A stretch of 64,000 bases of DNA, taken from assembly GCF_010091925.1 (NCBI RefSeq), contig NZ_WVID01000001.1, positions 1-64,000 of the forward strand. The letters are read 5' to 3'. How positions within the stretch are numbered: position 1 is the first letter of the stretch; the number at the start of each line of letters is the position of its first letter. Shown in pieces: positions 9,867 through 18,460 of the stretch. The position numbers and the translations under genes are program-made. Source of the DNA: Nostoc sp. B(2019). Lineage in GTDB: Bacteria; Cyanobacteriota; Cyanobacteriia; Cyanobacteriales; Nostocaceae. The notes beneath the pieces were generated by a model that worked only from the letters and a program-made list of their open reading frames with translations, was not told the DNA's origin and did no database searches.

Positions 9867-10025
9867 GAGTTTGATAAATTTTGCTAATAAAAAATAACTA
9901 GTGACTACAGATTAAATAACTGCTTTTGTTGCATCTTGTAACAAGATATTCCACAATCTTGGCAAAACAAGGAAAAGTAGTAAACGAACTGTTCAAAATT
10001 TATTCAGTTTAGGAGGTTTCAAACC

Positions 10026-10157
10026 ATGCCTATTTTAGATACTTTGTACCTCGCTCAAGTGTCTTCCATATCAGATACTCAAGTGTACATCGCTTTAGTT
10101 GTGGCGCTGATCCCAGGAGTTTTAGCTTGGCGGTTAGCTACAGAACTTTACAAATAA
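10026..10157 (+). CDS. psaM: Photosystem I subunit XII
   Basis: A 43-residue protein whose last 30 residues, SDTQVYIALVVALIPGVLAW then RLATELYK, are the PsaM single transmembrane helix, a small peripheral subunit that supports photosystem I trimers. AGGAGG at 10011-10016 lies 9 bases before the ATG at 10026, supporting this start. The protein has about 12 extra residues (MPILDTLYLAQV) before the usual PsaM beginning of about 31 residues. It is a single-gene unit between the divergent kinase gene and the next small gene. Confidence 0.9.
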   Translation: MPILDTLYLAQVSSISDTQVYIALVVALIPGVLAWRLATELYK

Positions 10158-10406
10158 CGCCCAATGTAAAACGGTTATAAAACCAATCATCCTGGCAATA
10201 CGGGGTGCATCCAGACACTTGTGGCTTTATGTCGTAAGTTATGCTGAAAAACTTGCACGTACGTAGGCCAGGTTCTTTTTAAAATCATGCGATACGTGTA
10301 GCAATTTCCAAAAAATGAAGTAATATGGCTGCTAAATCAAGCAGTAATTAGTGCCAGGGTGCTTTTTACCGTGCTTCCTTTGACTCAGAGAGGCTTTTTT
10401 AGCATC

Positions 10407-10814
10407 ATGAACGCGATTCAACCGTCCAGACCCCCAGTAAAACCTATACAGAAACGTCGGGTTGTTCCTCGACCCAAGCGCCACCTTCGTCAACGTTCTT
10501 ACCAAGTAATGGCACTGGAAGGTACAGCAAAGATAGCGGTTAACCTTGTAATTACAGCAGCAGCAGCGTCCGCCCTAGCGCAACTTTTACCTTATCACTG
10601 GTTACAGCAAGGCAAGTTGCGAGAAATCCAGACTGAAGTCAAGCTGATGGAAGGACGTGTCAATAATTTACAGGCGCAATTTAGCCGTAACTTTGATCCG
10701 CACCAGGCTAAAAGTATTATGCAAGAACAGAGCTACCGTTTTGACCCTAATCAGCGTCGGATTGCTTTTCCTAAAGAGACGACAGAAGTTGAATCAACAA
10801 AATCATCACCCTAA
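10407..10814 (+). CDS. Conserved cyanobacterial protein with one membrane segment
   Basis: A 135-residue protein of unknown function. A basic, proline- and arginine-rich N-terminus (KPIQKRRVVPRPKRHLRQR) is followed by one hydrophobic segment (about 38-58, IAVNLVITAAAASALAQLL), then a short coiled coil (about 65-90) and a polar tail. This suggests a bitopic inner-membrane protein with a cytoplasmic basic head. I chose the ATG at 10407; GTG codons at 10359 and 10371 would extend it by 16 or 12 less plausible residues. It follows psaM on the same strand. Confidence 0.6.
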   Translation: MNAIQPSRPPVKPIQKRRVVPRPKRHLRQRSYQVMALEGTAKIAVNLVITAAAASALAQLLPYHWLQQGKLREIQTEVKLMEGRVNNLQAQFSRNFDPHQAKSIMQEQSYRFDPNQRRIAFPKETTEVESTKSSP

Positions 10815-11211
10815 AGAAAATATTAAATTTGGATTTGAAGTTGTTTAGGTTTCTGTGATTCTGGCTACGTATATAGCGCTTACCAGCCGACTGAGGCATA
10901 AATCTATCTGTGGTTAATTATTTCTTCTGTGTACATCACTGAAGTGAGAACCGCTATAAGCTGGGTGTAATTTATATAATTGCTAATAAGTAATAGTTAA
11001 TAGCTAATTTTTGAGTAGCTATGCAGTTATCATCTATTAGCCATGAGCAATACAGCGTCGCTATCTTACCGAAGTTCAGAACCTATAGGCGCAGTTAAGC
11101 CGTGTCCGCGTAGCTTGCTTACCCGTGAGGGTACGGCTCAGATTTATCTCCAATTTAAAATCCAAAATAAAGAATCACTTTTTTGAATCTTGAATGCTTA
11201 AACAGGTTAAT
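10815..11211. other. Non-coding gap with a dispersed repeat
   Basis: No gene is supported here. Bases 11104-11137 contain one copy of a dispersed element with the core GTAGCTTGCTT followed by a hairpin-like CCCGTGAGGG and GTACGGC; related copies are at 17663-17704, 32418-32456 and 55761-55801. The rest is AT-rich with no recognisable signal. Confidence 0.6.
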
Positions 11212-11937
11212 CTACGAGTTGGAATGCTGAGGAGATAGCAGCTCGTTGAGCCAATTTTCGAGTTGTAAATGCAAGCGATAACTAGCAACATCCCTACTGT
11301 TGTCAGCGCAGGACAGTTGAGTAAGGGCGCGATAATAATCAGCGATCGCAAAATTCCAGTCACCCCAAAGATGATAAGTTCTGCCGCGTTCTGCCCAAAT
11401 ATTACCTTCTAGTTGACCAAAAAGCAGTGCTATCTCAAAATTCTCAATAGCTTCTTCGTATTGCCCTAAGTCACGTAAGGTAATACCTCGGTTAATCCAC
11501 GCCCGAACATGGCTAGGATTCAAATCTAGCGCCTGATCGTAGTCGGCGATCGCTGCGGCTAATTCCCCACAGGCTGCGTAGTAATTTGCCCGATTATTAT
11601 AAGCACTAGCCAACTTAGGATTAAGGTGTAGTGCGGTGTTGTAGTCACAAAACGCTTTTTGTGTATCACCACTTTGAAAATAAATCAGCCCGCGGTTGTT
11701 GTAATCAACAGCATTGTGAGGACGGCGGTGAATTAGTTGGTTTAAGAGTGCGATCGCCTCAGTATAATCTCCTTGTTGAGCTGACCTCAAAGCACGAGAG
11801 CGTAAGTAACTGTCTTTTGAAGCAGATTCGCCGCTACTGTTTGCCCCATTCTTTTGAAGATTATTTGTATGATTTGTAACAAATTTATAATAGTCACTTT
11901 GCGGGACACCAGAAGCTAAAAATGAGTGATTATTCAT
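11212..11937 (-). CDS. Tetratricopeptide repeat protein
   Basis: A 241-residue protein made largely of TPR units. At least four consecutive repeats (about 55-190) carry the TPR signature, e.g. AVDYNNRGLIYFQSGDTQKA, ASAYNNRANYYAACGELAAA and VRAWINRGITLRDLGQYEEA. The first 45 residues are Asn/Ser-rich and no signal peptide is visible. TPR proteins mediate protein-protein contacts; the partner is unknown. It is monocistronic, facing away from the next gene. Confidence 0.8.
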   Translation of the reverse strand: MNNHSFLASGVPQSDYYKFVTNHTNNLQKNGANSSGESASKDSYLRSRALRSAQQGDYTEAIALLNQLIHRRPHNAVDYNNRGLIYFQSGDTQKAFCDYNTALHLNPKLASAYNNRANYYAACGELAAAIADYDQALDLNPSHVRAWINRGITLRDLGQYEEAIENFEIALLFGQLEGNIWAERGRTYHLWGDWNFAIADYYRALTQLSCADNSRDVASYRLHLQLENWLNELLSPQHSNS

Positions 11938-12414
11938 ATTATCTTGCCTGATTTACCTACTCTGTGAAATCAAACTGTAGTTTTTTCCTGCTCGTGGTTT
12001 TACCACTTTCTTAAACTTATAAAGTATTTATCATTACTTAAAACCTATCTTAATGCTGAGTTTAATTGCTCAAATTAGTTGAGGTCTTCGCTGCACATAA
12101 ACAATTGATCCTCCAACCTAGTAATAGATACTTCATCCCCAAGTTGAATTCCAGAAATAGCAAATATCAATCTTAAAGACTAGTCAATTAGTAAGAGCGA
12201 CAACTTGGTAGAATGCCAACAAGCCGTTCATTAGAGATTGAAAAGAGAACACAGGGGCAAGGAAACACGGACAATGCAAAAACCATCTCTGTGCTTTCCC
12301 TAGTCTCCCTAACAACACCAGTTAAACCAAGTTGACTACCCTATGGGATCTTTGTGCAACATGGTGGCTCCTATCTACTGAATTTTAATTTTTTAAGTTT
12401 TGAGAATTTTTCTT
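11938..12414. other. Non-coding gap
   Basis: About 480 bases between the divergent TPR gene and the next plus-strand gene. It must hold the promoters of both, but I cannot pick out convincing -35/-10 pairs, repeats or RNA folds. Confidence 0.5.
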
Positions 12415-12879
12415 ATGACAACTACAATTTCTTATCCCAATGCCCCCGATTTAGCAGCTGATGATTATATTGCGATCGGCTTGGCGACTTGCTTCGTCAA
12501 GGAAGATGGAGAAGTTCATCAAATCGAAGTTATAGAACCTATCCCCTCCGCAGCTTTGGAAGCACTGTTAAAGGGCATTCCTACGTCCTATAAGCTGGCT
12601 TTTGCAACAACTTTGGGAAATGTACTAGACAGCGATACACTGCACTTACCAGATGGTTTTCCAGAGTCGGCTCAGTTCGGGGAAGAATTTGTACCACGAG
12701 CGTTTGCAGCGGCTCGTACCTACAAGCGTCGTGAATCTGCAAAATCTCTGATTCCCTTGGGTACAACCTACTCTGAGTTTAAGTATTCCATTGAGCGCAA
12801 ACGAGTGCTAAATGCTGCTAGAGTTGTTACCAAAGAAGACAACGTTAAGCAGCATTCCCACACTCACAAAGTTCTTTAG
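12415..12879 (+). CDS. Conserved cyanobacterial protein of unknown function
   Basis: A 154-residue soluble protein beginning MTTTISYPNAPDLAADDYI. It has a regular alpha/beta look (IAIGLATCFVKEDGEVHQIEVIEP read in pieces), a basic middle (ARTYKRRESAK) and a histidine-rich end KQHSHTHKVL. I do not recognise a catalytic motif. The ATG at 12415 is chosen; a TTG at 12400 would add five residues. It is followed after 12 bases by the glutathione S-transferase gene, so the two are probably co-transcribed. Confidence 0.6.
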   Translation: MTTTISYPNAPDLAADDYIAIGLATCFVKEDGEVHQIEVIEPIPSAALEALLKGIPTSYKLAFATTLGNVLDSDTLHLPDGFPESAQFGEEFVPRAFAAARTYKRRESAKSLIPLGTTYSEFKYSIERKRVLNAARVVTKEDNVKQHSHTHKVL

Positions 12880-12891
12880 TTCTAAGTAATT

Positions 12892-13446
12892 ATGCTGAAA
12901 CTCTATGGCGGCGCTCGTAGTCGCGCATCAATTGTTCACTGGTATTTAGAGGAACTAGAAGTTCCTTACGAATTTGTCAAGCTCGATATGCAAGCAGGTG
13001 AACATCGGCAACCTGAGTATTTAGCAATTAACCCCATTGGTAAAGTGCCAGCAATTGTTGATGGAGACTTTAAACTTTGGGAATCAGGAGCAATTTTGCT
13101 ATATCTTGCCGATAAGTATGGTAAGCCAGTTTCGCCAGAGGAGCGGGCTGTATTTTCTCAATGGGTATTGTTTGCCAATGCTACTCTTGGCCCAGGGATT
13201 TTTACGGAAGCAAATCGGGAGCGGGAAATGCCCATCTTGTTAACTGCGTTAAATAAAATTCTTGGACAGCAACCTTTTTTACTGGGCAATGAATTTACTG
13301 TTGTTGATGTGGCAGTGGGGTCTATCCTGAGTTACATTCCCATCATGCTGAAGCTAGACCTCAGTTCTTACCCAGCCGTGTTGAACTATATCAGGCGAAT
13401 GTCTGAGCGTCCGGCATTTCAAAAGAGTATTGGTGCAAAGGCATAA
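12892..13446 (+). CDS. Glutathione S-transferase family protein
   Basis: A 184-residue GST. The N-terminal thioredoxin-fold domain contains LYGGARSRASIVHWYLEEL with Ser/Arg at the glutathione-activating position, the cis-Pro motif NPIGKVPAIVD, and ESGAILLYLADKYG, which binds the gamma-glutamyl group. The C-terminal helical domain carries NEFTVVDVAVGSIL, the usual N-capping box with Asp. It could conjugate or reduce glutathione adducts; the substrate is unknown. It is the second gene of a probable two-gene unit. Confidence 0.88.
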   Translation: MLKLYGGARSRASIVHWYLEELEVPYEFVKLDMQAGEHRQPEYLAINPIGKVPAIVDGDFKLWESGAILLYLADKYGKPVSPEERAVFSQWVLFANATLGPGIFTEANREREMPILLTALNKILGQQPFLLGNEFTVVDVAVGSILSYIPIMLKLDLSSYPAVLNYIRRMSERPAFQKSIGAKA

Positions 13447-13461
13447 TTAATTGGTGGAATT

Positions 13462-13478
13462 GGTGGGCAATGCCCACC
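13462..13478. terminator. Hairpin between convergent GST and yajQ genes
   Basis: GGTGGGCA-A-TGCCCACC, a perfect 8-base stem, followed on the plus strand by CCTACAGA and a run of T. It lies between two converging genes and may terminate both. The same sequence type occurs as a dispersed repeat in Nostoc-like genomes, so it may have been recruited. Confidence 0.5.
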
Positions 13479-13489
13479 CTACAGATTTT

Positions 13490-13981
13490 TTAACGATAAT
13501 TTGTAAACTGCAAAGCAACAGGGTAGTCTTCTTGCTTTAGCCGCTGGATGACAGTTTGTAAGTCATCTTTATCTTTGGCAGAAACCCGCACAACATCGCC
13601 TTGAATTGAGGCTTGTACCTTTTTGAATTCGTCGCGAATCAATTTGGAAATTTGCTTGGCAATTTCCTGGCTGATACCTTTTTTGAGTTTGATTTCTTGA
13701 CGCACGCGATTACCGCTGGCCGATTCAACTTTGCCAAAATCAAAGATTTTTTGGGACAGATTCCGTTTGGCGGCTTTTTCCCGCAGGATGTTGTGGACAG
13801 ACTCTAAGGTAAACTCGCTGTCAGTGCTAACATTAATGCTTTGTTCGGCTAACTCGACAGTAGTTTTAGTATCTTTGAGGTCGTAACGGCTTTTAATGTC
13901 ACGCGCAACTTGGTCAACAGCGTTAACCAATTCTTGTTGGTCAAAGTCGCTCACAATGTCAAAGGAATAAGTAGAAGCCAT
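13490..13981 (-). CDS. YajQ family nucleotide-binding protein
   Basis: A 163-residue YajQ/UPF0234 protein. The typical beginning [22 protein letters not shown] and SRYDLKDT, and the ending [16 protein letters not shown] with [20 protein letters not shown], are present; length is standard. Members have two ferredoxin-like domains and bind nucleotides, in some bacteria cyclic di-GMP, so it may be a second-messenger receptor. It converges on the GST gene. Confidence 0.92.
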   Translation of the reverse strand: MASTYSFDIVSDFDQQELVNAVDQVARDIKSRYDLKDTKTTVELAEQSINVSTDSEFTLESVHNILREKAAKRNLSQKIFDFGKVESASGNRVRQEIKLKKGISQEIAKQISKLIRDEFKKVQASIQGDVVRVSAKDKDDLQTVIQRLKQEDYPVALQFTNYR

Positions 13982-14049
13982 AGCAAATGTTGGATTATTT
14001 AGATGTTGGATTTTGAATAGGGACTAAGAAATAGGCGTTGGCAATAATC

Positions 14050-14090
14050 CCATTCCCCAGTCACCAGTCCCCAATTCCCAGTCCCCAATT
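14050..14090. repeat. CCCCAGT/CCCCAAT heptamer repeat
   Basis: Degenerate tandem heptamers (CCCCAGT, CACCAGT, CCCCAAT, TCCCAGT, CCCCAAT) before the end of the MAPEG gene. This is the short tandem repeat type known from heterocystous cyanobacteria. Confidence 0.65.
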
Positions 14091-14484
14091 AACTAGTGGC
14101 TTGGATGATGCTCAGAAGGATGAGAGTGCCAGAGCTCAGAGAGCCAATGGCAAACATGAGCGATCGCAAAAGGGGTATATTCACAATATAAAAAATCGAG
14201 TATAACAAGCGAGCTGCAACAAAGGCGATCGCAGCCACGGCTGCTGTAGAAGAATTTACACTCGTTACATAAGCCATTAATGCAGCTGCGGCAAAAATCA
14301 TAAATGCTTCAAAGGAGTTCTGATGTGCCCAAGTAGCTCGTTGAGCGTATGGTGGCAATTTATCAAACATAGCGCGAGGAGCAGAGGTATCGTACCCAAC
14401 ACGCGCACGGGCATAACCTACTACCAAAAATGGTAGATATATCAAAACGGCAGCAGCAGCAATAGAATACAAAAAAATTATCAT
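14089..14484 (-). CDS. MAPEG family membrane protein
   Basis: A 131-residue protein with four hydrophobic segments, the size and topology of the MAPEG family (membrane-associated proteins in eicosanoid and glutathione metabolism). Family-like residues include RATWAHQNSFEAF in the first cytoplasmic loop and RLLYSIFYIVNIPLLRS in the third helix. Bacterial members are mostly of unknown substrate; some use glutathione. Located just upstream of yajQ on the same strand but separated by a repeat-filled gap. Confidence 0.8.
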   Translation of the reverse strand: MIIFLYSIAAAAVLIYLPFLVVGYARARVGYDTSAPRAMFDKLPPYAQRATWAHQNSFEAFMIFAAAALMAYVTSVNSSTAAVAAIAFVAARLLYSIFYIVNIPLLRSLMFAIGSLSSGTLILLSIIQATS

Positions 14485-14597
14485 TAGTTATTAGTCATGG
14501 GTTACTAATCATTGGTCATTAGTCATTGTCATTGGTCAAACACATAGACACACCAGCGGTTTCCCGCAGGGTAAGACAAAAGACAAATGACAAATGA
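14485..14597. repeat. Heptamer repeats based on AGTCATT
   Basis: Degenerate copies of AGTCATT/GGTCATT, then the complementary AATGACA/AATGACT copies near 14575-14600, form an imperfect long inverted repeat between the MAPEG gene and the next gene. A TTTCCCGCAGGGTAAG stretch near 14560 resembles part of the dispersed element found elsewhere in the window. Confidence 0.6.
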
Positions 14598-15101
14598 CTA
14601 ATCAAAGTAGAAAAGTGTCACCACTTTTCTTTGTTCTTCTGCATCTTGGCAAGTTTGCAACAGAGTGCGACTGTCGTGAAATGCAAAGCAGATTAGTTGC
14701 TGGCAGCGGGAAACAATCTCCTTATTGCACAGGTAACTAGCTTCAGCAAGGGACAGATTATCATTACTGGGATTTTCCACTAAATGCATTACCTGTTCTA
14801 GTTGCTGGCGCGATTCCAAAGGCTGGCGTTCCAAGCTTTGGGGTAGGATTACCGTTAACAAATTGGCATCAGCCCGCATAGCTCCCTTGATGGCAGCTGA
14901 ATTAGTACCGATAGCCCCAGAGGTAATGACCCGATTCCCTGACAAAACGAGGGCATAGGTCATCATTTCAATTAGATTCTGATGTGTAATCGGCACATGG
15001 CGAGAACCCAGCAAGGCAATTCGTTTAGAACCTGTTTGCTGGATTGTCGCTAGTTCTTGCGCTAATGTATCGAGGTTAATAAGGTCTATTGACTGGCTCA
15101 A
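14598..15101 (-). CDS. DprA-like Rossmann-fold (SLOG) protein
   Basis: A 167-residue protein resembling the nucleotide-binding half of DprA. The phosphate-binding loop region GSKRIALLGSRHVPITHQNL (residues 23-42) and VLSGNRVITSGAIGTNSAAI fit the DprA/SLOG pattern, with EASYLCNKEIVSRCQQLICF further on. It lacks the second half of true DprA (about 300 residues or more), so it may bind a nucleotide signal rather than load RecA. Role not established. Confidence 0.7.
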   Translation of the reverse strand: MSQSIDLINLDTLAQELATIQQTGSKRIALLGSRHVPITHQNLIEMMTYALVLSGNRVITSGAIGTNSAAIKGAMRADANLLTVILPQSLERQPLESRQQLEQVMHLVENPSNDNLSLAEASYLCNKEIVSRCQQLICFAFHDSRTLLQTCQDAEEQRKVVTLFYFD

Positions 15102-15182
15102 TGATGAACATAATCAGATTAAACGACCCAGATATTTTACCAAACAGCGTGTAGGTGCGAAGCCAACCTGAGTTAGACAATG

Positions 15183-15731
15183 CTACAATTTCTCGATTGT
15201 TCTGCTCAGTAACCGGATTGCTTGGTCACACCAAGTCAGCCAATACGTTTCATAAGCAATGCCATTCAGCAGAGTTAGATACTGAAACTTTGCTGGTTCT
15301 GGCAGTTCTTGCGGATTCTGAAAATAACGCTGTTCTAAATTTTTGTAAGTAGACAATTTTTCTTGATGGGCTTTTTGATGATGCTCTAGTTCCGCCAAGA
15401 TAATCTGGCTAGGAGCAATATACCCAGCAAAGATTTTAACAAGTAAATCATCTTTAATCGGTGTGGGTTCACAAGGTTGAGCAATCCACTCTTTTAATTG
15501 CTGTGCTCCCAACTCTGTAACTCTGTAGAGCTTTTTATCTGGGCGTGCCGCTTGGAGAATCGTCTCGCAACTAATCCACCCTTGATCTTCTAGCTTCGAC
15601 AACTCTCGATAAATCTGCTGGTGACTTGCTGACCAGAAAAAGCCTACAGAGCCATCAAATCGCTTTGCTAAATCATACCCACTACATGAAGCTTCAACCA
15701 GAGCAGCCAGTATTGCGTGCGCTAAAGCCAT
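15183..15731 (-). CDS. PadR family transcriptional regulator
   Basis: A 182-residue repressor-type regulator. The PadR winged helix (about 1-80) contains MALAHAILAALVEASCSGYD and FFWSASHQQIYRELSKLEDQ, followed by a C-terminal helical dimerisation domain (about 90-180). I use the ATG at 15731; a TTG at 15761 would add ten residues and overlap the operator. It is divergent from the DUF4188 gene and probably represses it and itself through the paired palindromes between them. Confidence 0.9.
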   Translation of the reverse strand: MALAHAILAALVEASCSGYDLAKRFDGSVGFFWSASHQQIYRELSKLEDQGWISCETILQAARPDKKLYRVTELGAQQLKEWIAQPCEPTPIKDDLLVKIFAGYIAPSQIILAELEHHQKAHQEKLSTYKNLEQRYFQNPQELPEPAKFQYLTLLNGIAYETYWLTWCDQAIRLLSRTIEKL

Positions 15732-15755
15732 AATTTTTAATTCACTACTTGACTT

Positions 15756-15799
15756 ATGCAATTAATTGCATAATATTATTTATATACAACTAGTTGCAT
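15756..15799. promoter_or_regulatory. Two PadR-type operators in the divergent promoter region
   Basis: ATGCAATTAATTGCAT (15756-15771) is a perfect 16-base palindrome, and ATACAACTAGTTGCAT (15784-15799) is the same pattern with one mismatch. Their centres are 28 bases apart, close to three helical turns. PadR proteins bind inverted ATGCAA/TTGCAT-like half-sites, so these are likely binding sites of the adjacent regulator. Confidence 0.75.
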
Positions 15800-15831
15800 A
15801 TTAAACTAAAACAGTAAGGAGTCAATAGTAT

Positions 15832-16353
15832 ATGTCTCAAGTAATATCAGGGCGATTTACTGCCGAGATTGACGAACCTTTTGTCGTGTTTTTGATTGGG
15901 ATGCGAATCAATAAATTTTTTGCTTTCTCCAAATGGATTCCTACAGCGAGGGCGATGTCACCCATGCTACGCAGCCTTCGTCAGAATCCAGACAAGGGGT
16001 TTTTAGGGGGAGAAACGTTTATCTACTGGCGAGGGGTGGGACTAATTCAGTATTGGCGATCATTCGAGGATTTGGAGCATTTTGCTAGAAATCCATCTGA
16101 TACACATCTAGAAGCTTGGCAAAGGTTTAATCGAGCTATTGGTGCTGATGGCAGTGTCGGCATTTGGCACGAAACTTATTTAATCGAGCCGGGGAAGTAT
16201 AAGGCGATTTATGGGAATATGCCTGTTTTTGGATTAGCTGCTGCAACAAAGCACGTTCCAGTTATGGGGCAAAGAGAGACAGCACGCCGTCGCCTAGGAG
16301 GTGACAACGTGCCAGCTGTACCCTCACCGCCAACAGAGCCTTTTGATAACTGA
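15832..16353 (+). CDS. DUF4188 domain protein
   Basis: A 173-residue protein with the DUF4188 pattern: GRFTAEIDEPFVVFLIGMRI, KWIPTARAMSPMLRSL, FLGGETFIYWRGVGLIQYWR and the later WHETYLIEPGKYKAIYGNMP. The fold is related to monooxygenase/dehydratase-like dimeric alpha-beta barrels, and a haem-associated or oxidative role has been proposed for relatives; this is not proven. AAGGAG at 15816-15821 is 10 bases before the ATG. Expression is probably controlled by the divergent PadR gene. Confidence 0.85.
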   Translation: MSQVISGRFTAEIDEPFVVFLIGMRINKFFAFSKWIPTARAMSPMLRSLRQNPDKGFLGGETFIYWRGVGLIQYWRSFEDLEHFARNPSDTHLEAWQRFNRAIGADGSVGIWHETYLIEPGKYKAIYGNMPVFGLAAATKHVPVMGQRETARRRLGGDNVPAVPSPPTEPFDN

Positions 16354-16387
16354 GCATGGATGCTCTCAATTGTTTGAATTGATTGGG

Positions 16388-17482
16388 TTAAGGTAAGGCT
16401 GCTGCGGGAGTTAGACCTAATTTAGATAACAGGCGGTCAATGTCAAAATGCTCATTCATCAACTGACGAATGCACTGAACCTTAATTGGCTCGTGGACAC
16501 GTACTTGGCCAAAAGTGCGATCAACGATTTCTACAGTGGTGAGGGTATCAAGGTCAACAGACAAAATGGGAATTTCCAGTTCTTCAGCGCGACTGAGAAT
16601 GAATGGGGGAGGTGGTAGTTGCCCGGTGAGGATCAGGCATTGGGTAGAAGTTTCCAAAGCAGCTTGCTGAATTTCCACGCGATCGCCCCCTGTCACCACC
16701 GCCATATTCCGGCGTTTACGGAAATATTTGACAGCGGAGTTAACATTCATTGCTCCAATTGCCAGACTTTCGACCATCAAATCCATGCGATCATTGCGAC
16801 ACAGAACATCGGCATTTAACTGCTTTACTAGTTCGCCAACGCTGACGCTGCGGAGCAAATCGCTGTTTGGCAGTATTGCTAGCACGGGAATACCCCGCTG
16901 TTCCAAAAACGGGCGCAAGAGAGTGTCAACAGCTTCTAGTTGTTTGGTGGGGATATCATTGATGACAACACCAATCAAGCGATCGCCCACACGCTGTTTC
17001 GCTGATAATAGTGCCTCAACTGAAAGCAGCGATTTGTAACGGGCTACTAAAAGCACAGCAGCATCCAATACCTCAGCCACTTGCAGTAAAGACAAGTCAA
17101 ACAAATTGCCTTCTGACAAATCACCAGGCCCCTCTAGCAAGACCAAATCTCCTCGGCACATTTGCAAATATTGCCGGATGAGGGACTGCTGATAATCGGT
17201 TTTGTCTTCGCCGTATAAGCGTTTTTGCACATTGGCTTCATCTAAAGCCAGCATTATGGGTGCAATGCGGTTTTCCGGCAGATTGAGACTAGAAGCAATG
17301 AACTGGACATCTTCCTCAATTACGCTTCCATCAGATGCATTTAAACAAGTACCTAGCGGTTTACCGTAAGCAATGTCCAGTCCTTTCTGCTGTAGCTGAT
17401 GAGACAAACCCAGAACAGTTGCAGATTTACCGCTGTAAGTCTCGGTTGATCCAATCAGCAAATATTTAGGGGATTTTGGCAC
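16388..17482 (-). CDS. BioD-like P-loop plus DRTGG domain protein (phosphotransacetylase family)
   Basis: A 364-residue protein. The N-terminal half (about 1-215) is a BioD/AAA_26-like P-loop domain with GSTETYSGKSATVLGLSHQL, and the C-terminal half (about 220-330) is a DRTGG domain. This is the arrangement of the N-terminal part of long bacterial phosphotransacetylases, but the catalytic acetyl/butyryl transferase domain is absent. It is widely annotated in cyanobacteria as phosphotransacetylase family; I infer a regulatory or nucleotide-sensing role, not acetyl transfer. Confidence 0.8.
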   Translation of the reverse strand: MPKSPKYLLIGSTETYSGKSATVLGLSHQLQQKGLDIAYGKPLGTCLNASDGSVIEEDVQFIASSLNLPENRIAPIMLALDEANVQKRLYGEDKTDYQQSLIRQYLQMCRGDLVLLEGPGDLSEGNLFDLSLLQVAEVLDAAVLLVARYKSLLSVEALLSAKQRVGDRLIGVVINDIPTKQLEAVDTLLRPFLEQRGIPVLAILPNSDLLRSVSVGELVKQLNADVLCRNDRMDLMVESLAIGAMNVNSAVKYFRKRRNMAVVTGGDRVEIQQAALETSTQCLILTGQLPPPPFILSRAEELEIPILSVDLDTLTTVEIVDRTFGQVRVHEPIKVQCIRQLMNEHFDIDRLLSKLGLTPAAALP

Positions 17483-17902
17483 ACATGCACTCCTAATTTC
17501 AAAAGTCAGAAGAACCCAGTTCGGTGTTTACTAATTCTAGTTTGTTCTGGCGAAAGCCTTCTGCTCTCACAAAGTGAGGTTTCTTAGGAGATATTTTTAG
17601 TAAGGGTAGCTTCAGGAGTGCTGAGTCACGGAAGTTCAAAGCGGATATAGCGCCGATTCGCCGTGTCCACGTACCCCTACGGCGAAGCAAGCTACAAAGC
17701 AGCGTCTCTTAATCGGAAGCCTTCGCCCTGACAAAAGCACTCCGTTCTAACTTCTAGCTGAGTACTGTTAGTGTAGCGGGGCTTAGCTCAATACGAGGAT
17801 GAGATTTCTCACCGTTTTTAATAAAAAACTCCATCCACAATATGGTGCATGGGGATATGTTACCAATGCCCCATGCCCTATACCCCTTGTAGGCGTAATT
17901 TT
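17483..17902. other. Non-coding gap with a dispersed repeat
   Basis: No gene supported. Bases 17663-17704 hold an inverted copy of the dispersed element (GTACCCCTACGGCGAAGCAA then GCTACAAAGCAGCG) also seen at 55761-55801. ATGGTGCATGG and TGCCCCATGCCCTATACCCC repeats lie at 17840-17885. Confidence 0.6.
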
Positions 17903-18277
17903 TTATTCTTCTATATGCAATAGCTTGCGGTAAAACCCTTGTGAAAAATCGGTTACGCGATGGCGCTTATAGTTGTCCATAAGTTCAATTAAAAAATTAA
18001 TAAACTCGAAACTGGCCATCATCAGTTCGTAATTGAGGTCAGCATTGCCATCAAACTGAACTCGGCAACGCGTTAAGTCTGATGGTAGAGTAGCAACATT
18101 CCAGGTGGCAACAAAGGGAATATGCTCACTAGCTTCTATTTTTCGATGCCCTTCCAACACACCTTTTTGATAAAGACTGATGGCATAGGGTAAGAAATTG
18201 CGCTTAGTGCCCTGAATATAAGGTAAGTAGACACTAGCTTGTTGTTGAGTGGCTGGCTGGATTTGCTCTATAGACAT
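17903..18277 (-). CDS. Candidate type IV pilus biogenesis protein EbsA
   Basis: A 124-residue soluble protein conserved in cyanobacteria. Sequence features such as YLPYIQGTKRNFLPYAISLY, VPFVATWN-like FVATWNVATLP and DFSQGFYRKLL match my memory of the EbsA family, a small protein needed for type IV pilus assembly and for self-suppression of biofilm formation in Synechococcus elongatus. No enzyme motif is present. No pilus gene is adjacent, so the assignment rests on family resemblance only. Confidence 0.6.
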   Translation of the reverse strand: MSIEQIQPATQQQASVYLPYIQGTKRNFLPYAISLYQKGVLEGHRKIEASEHIPFVATWNVATLPSDLTRCRVQFDGNADLNYELMMASFEFINFLIELMDNYKRHRVTDFSQGFYRKLLHIEE

Positions 18278-18388
18278 TATTGAATATTCCTCAAGTTATT
18301 TGACAACTGGGGATACCTTTAGTGGCTCTCAATAGTGTTCCCAAAAAATGCAGCAAACCTCATCACCGACAAAGCAGTCAATCGCTGT

Positions 18389-18460
18389 CTACTTGTCCAT
18401 TTGTTGCAGTAAGCCCTCCGAAAGCTCAATAACTTGTGCCTGTGCTGCTCCCAGCATCAC
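18389..18460 (-). pseudogene. C-terminal fragment of an unidentified gene
   Basis: In the frame ending at the TAG read from 18391, the peptide LGAAQAQVIELSEGLLQQMD ends cleanly. It looks like the helical end of a protein, has no start of its own, and overlaps the ends of two other fragments in other frames. It is part of the scrambled 3' end of the hydrolase region. Confidence 0.3.

Noticed and set aside
14598-15101. True DprA
   Set aside because: Only the Rossmann part is present; the protein is about half the DprA length.
16388-17482. Active phosphate acetyltransferase
   Set aside because: The catalytic PTA domain is absent; only the P-loop and DRTGG parts are seen.
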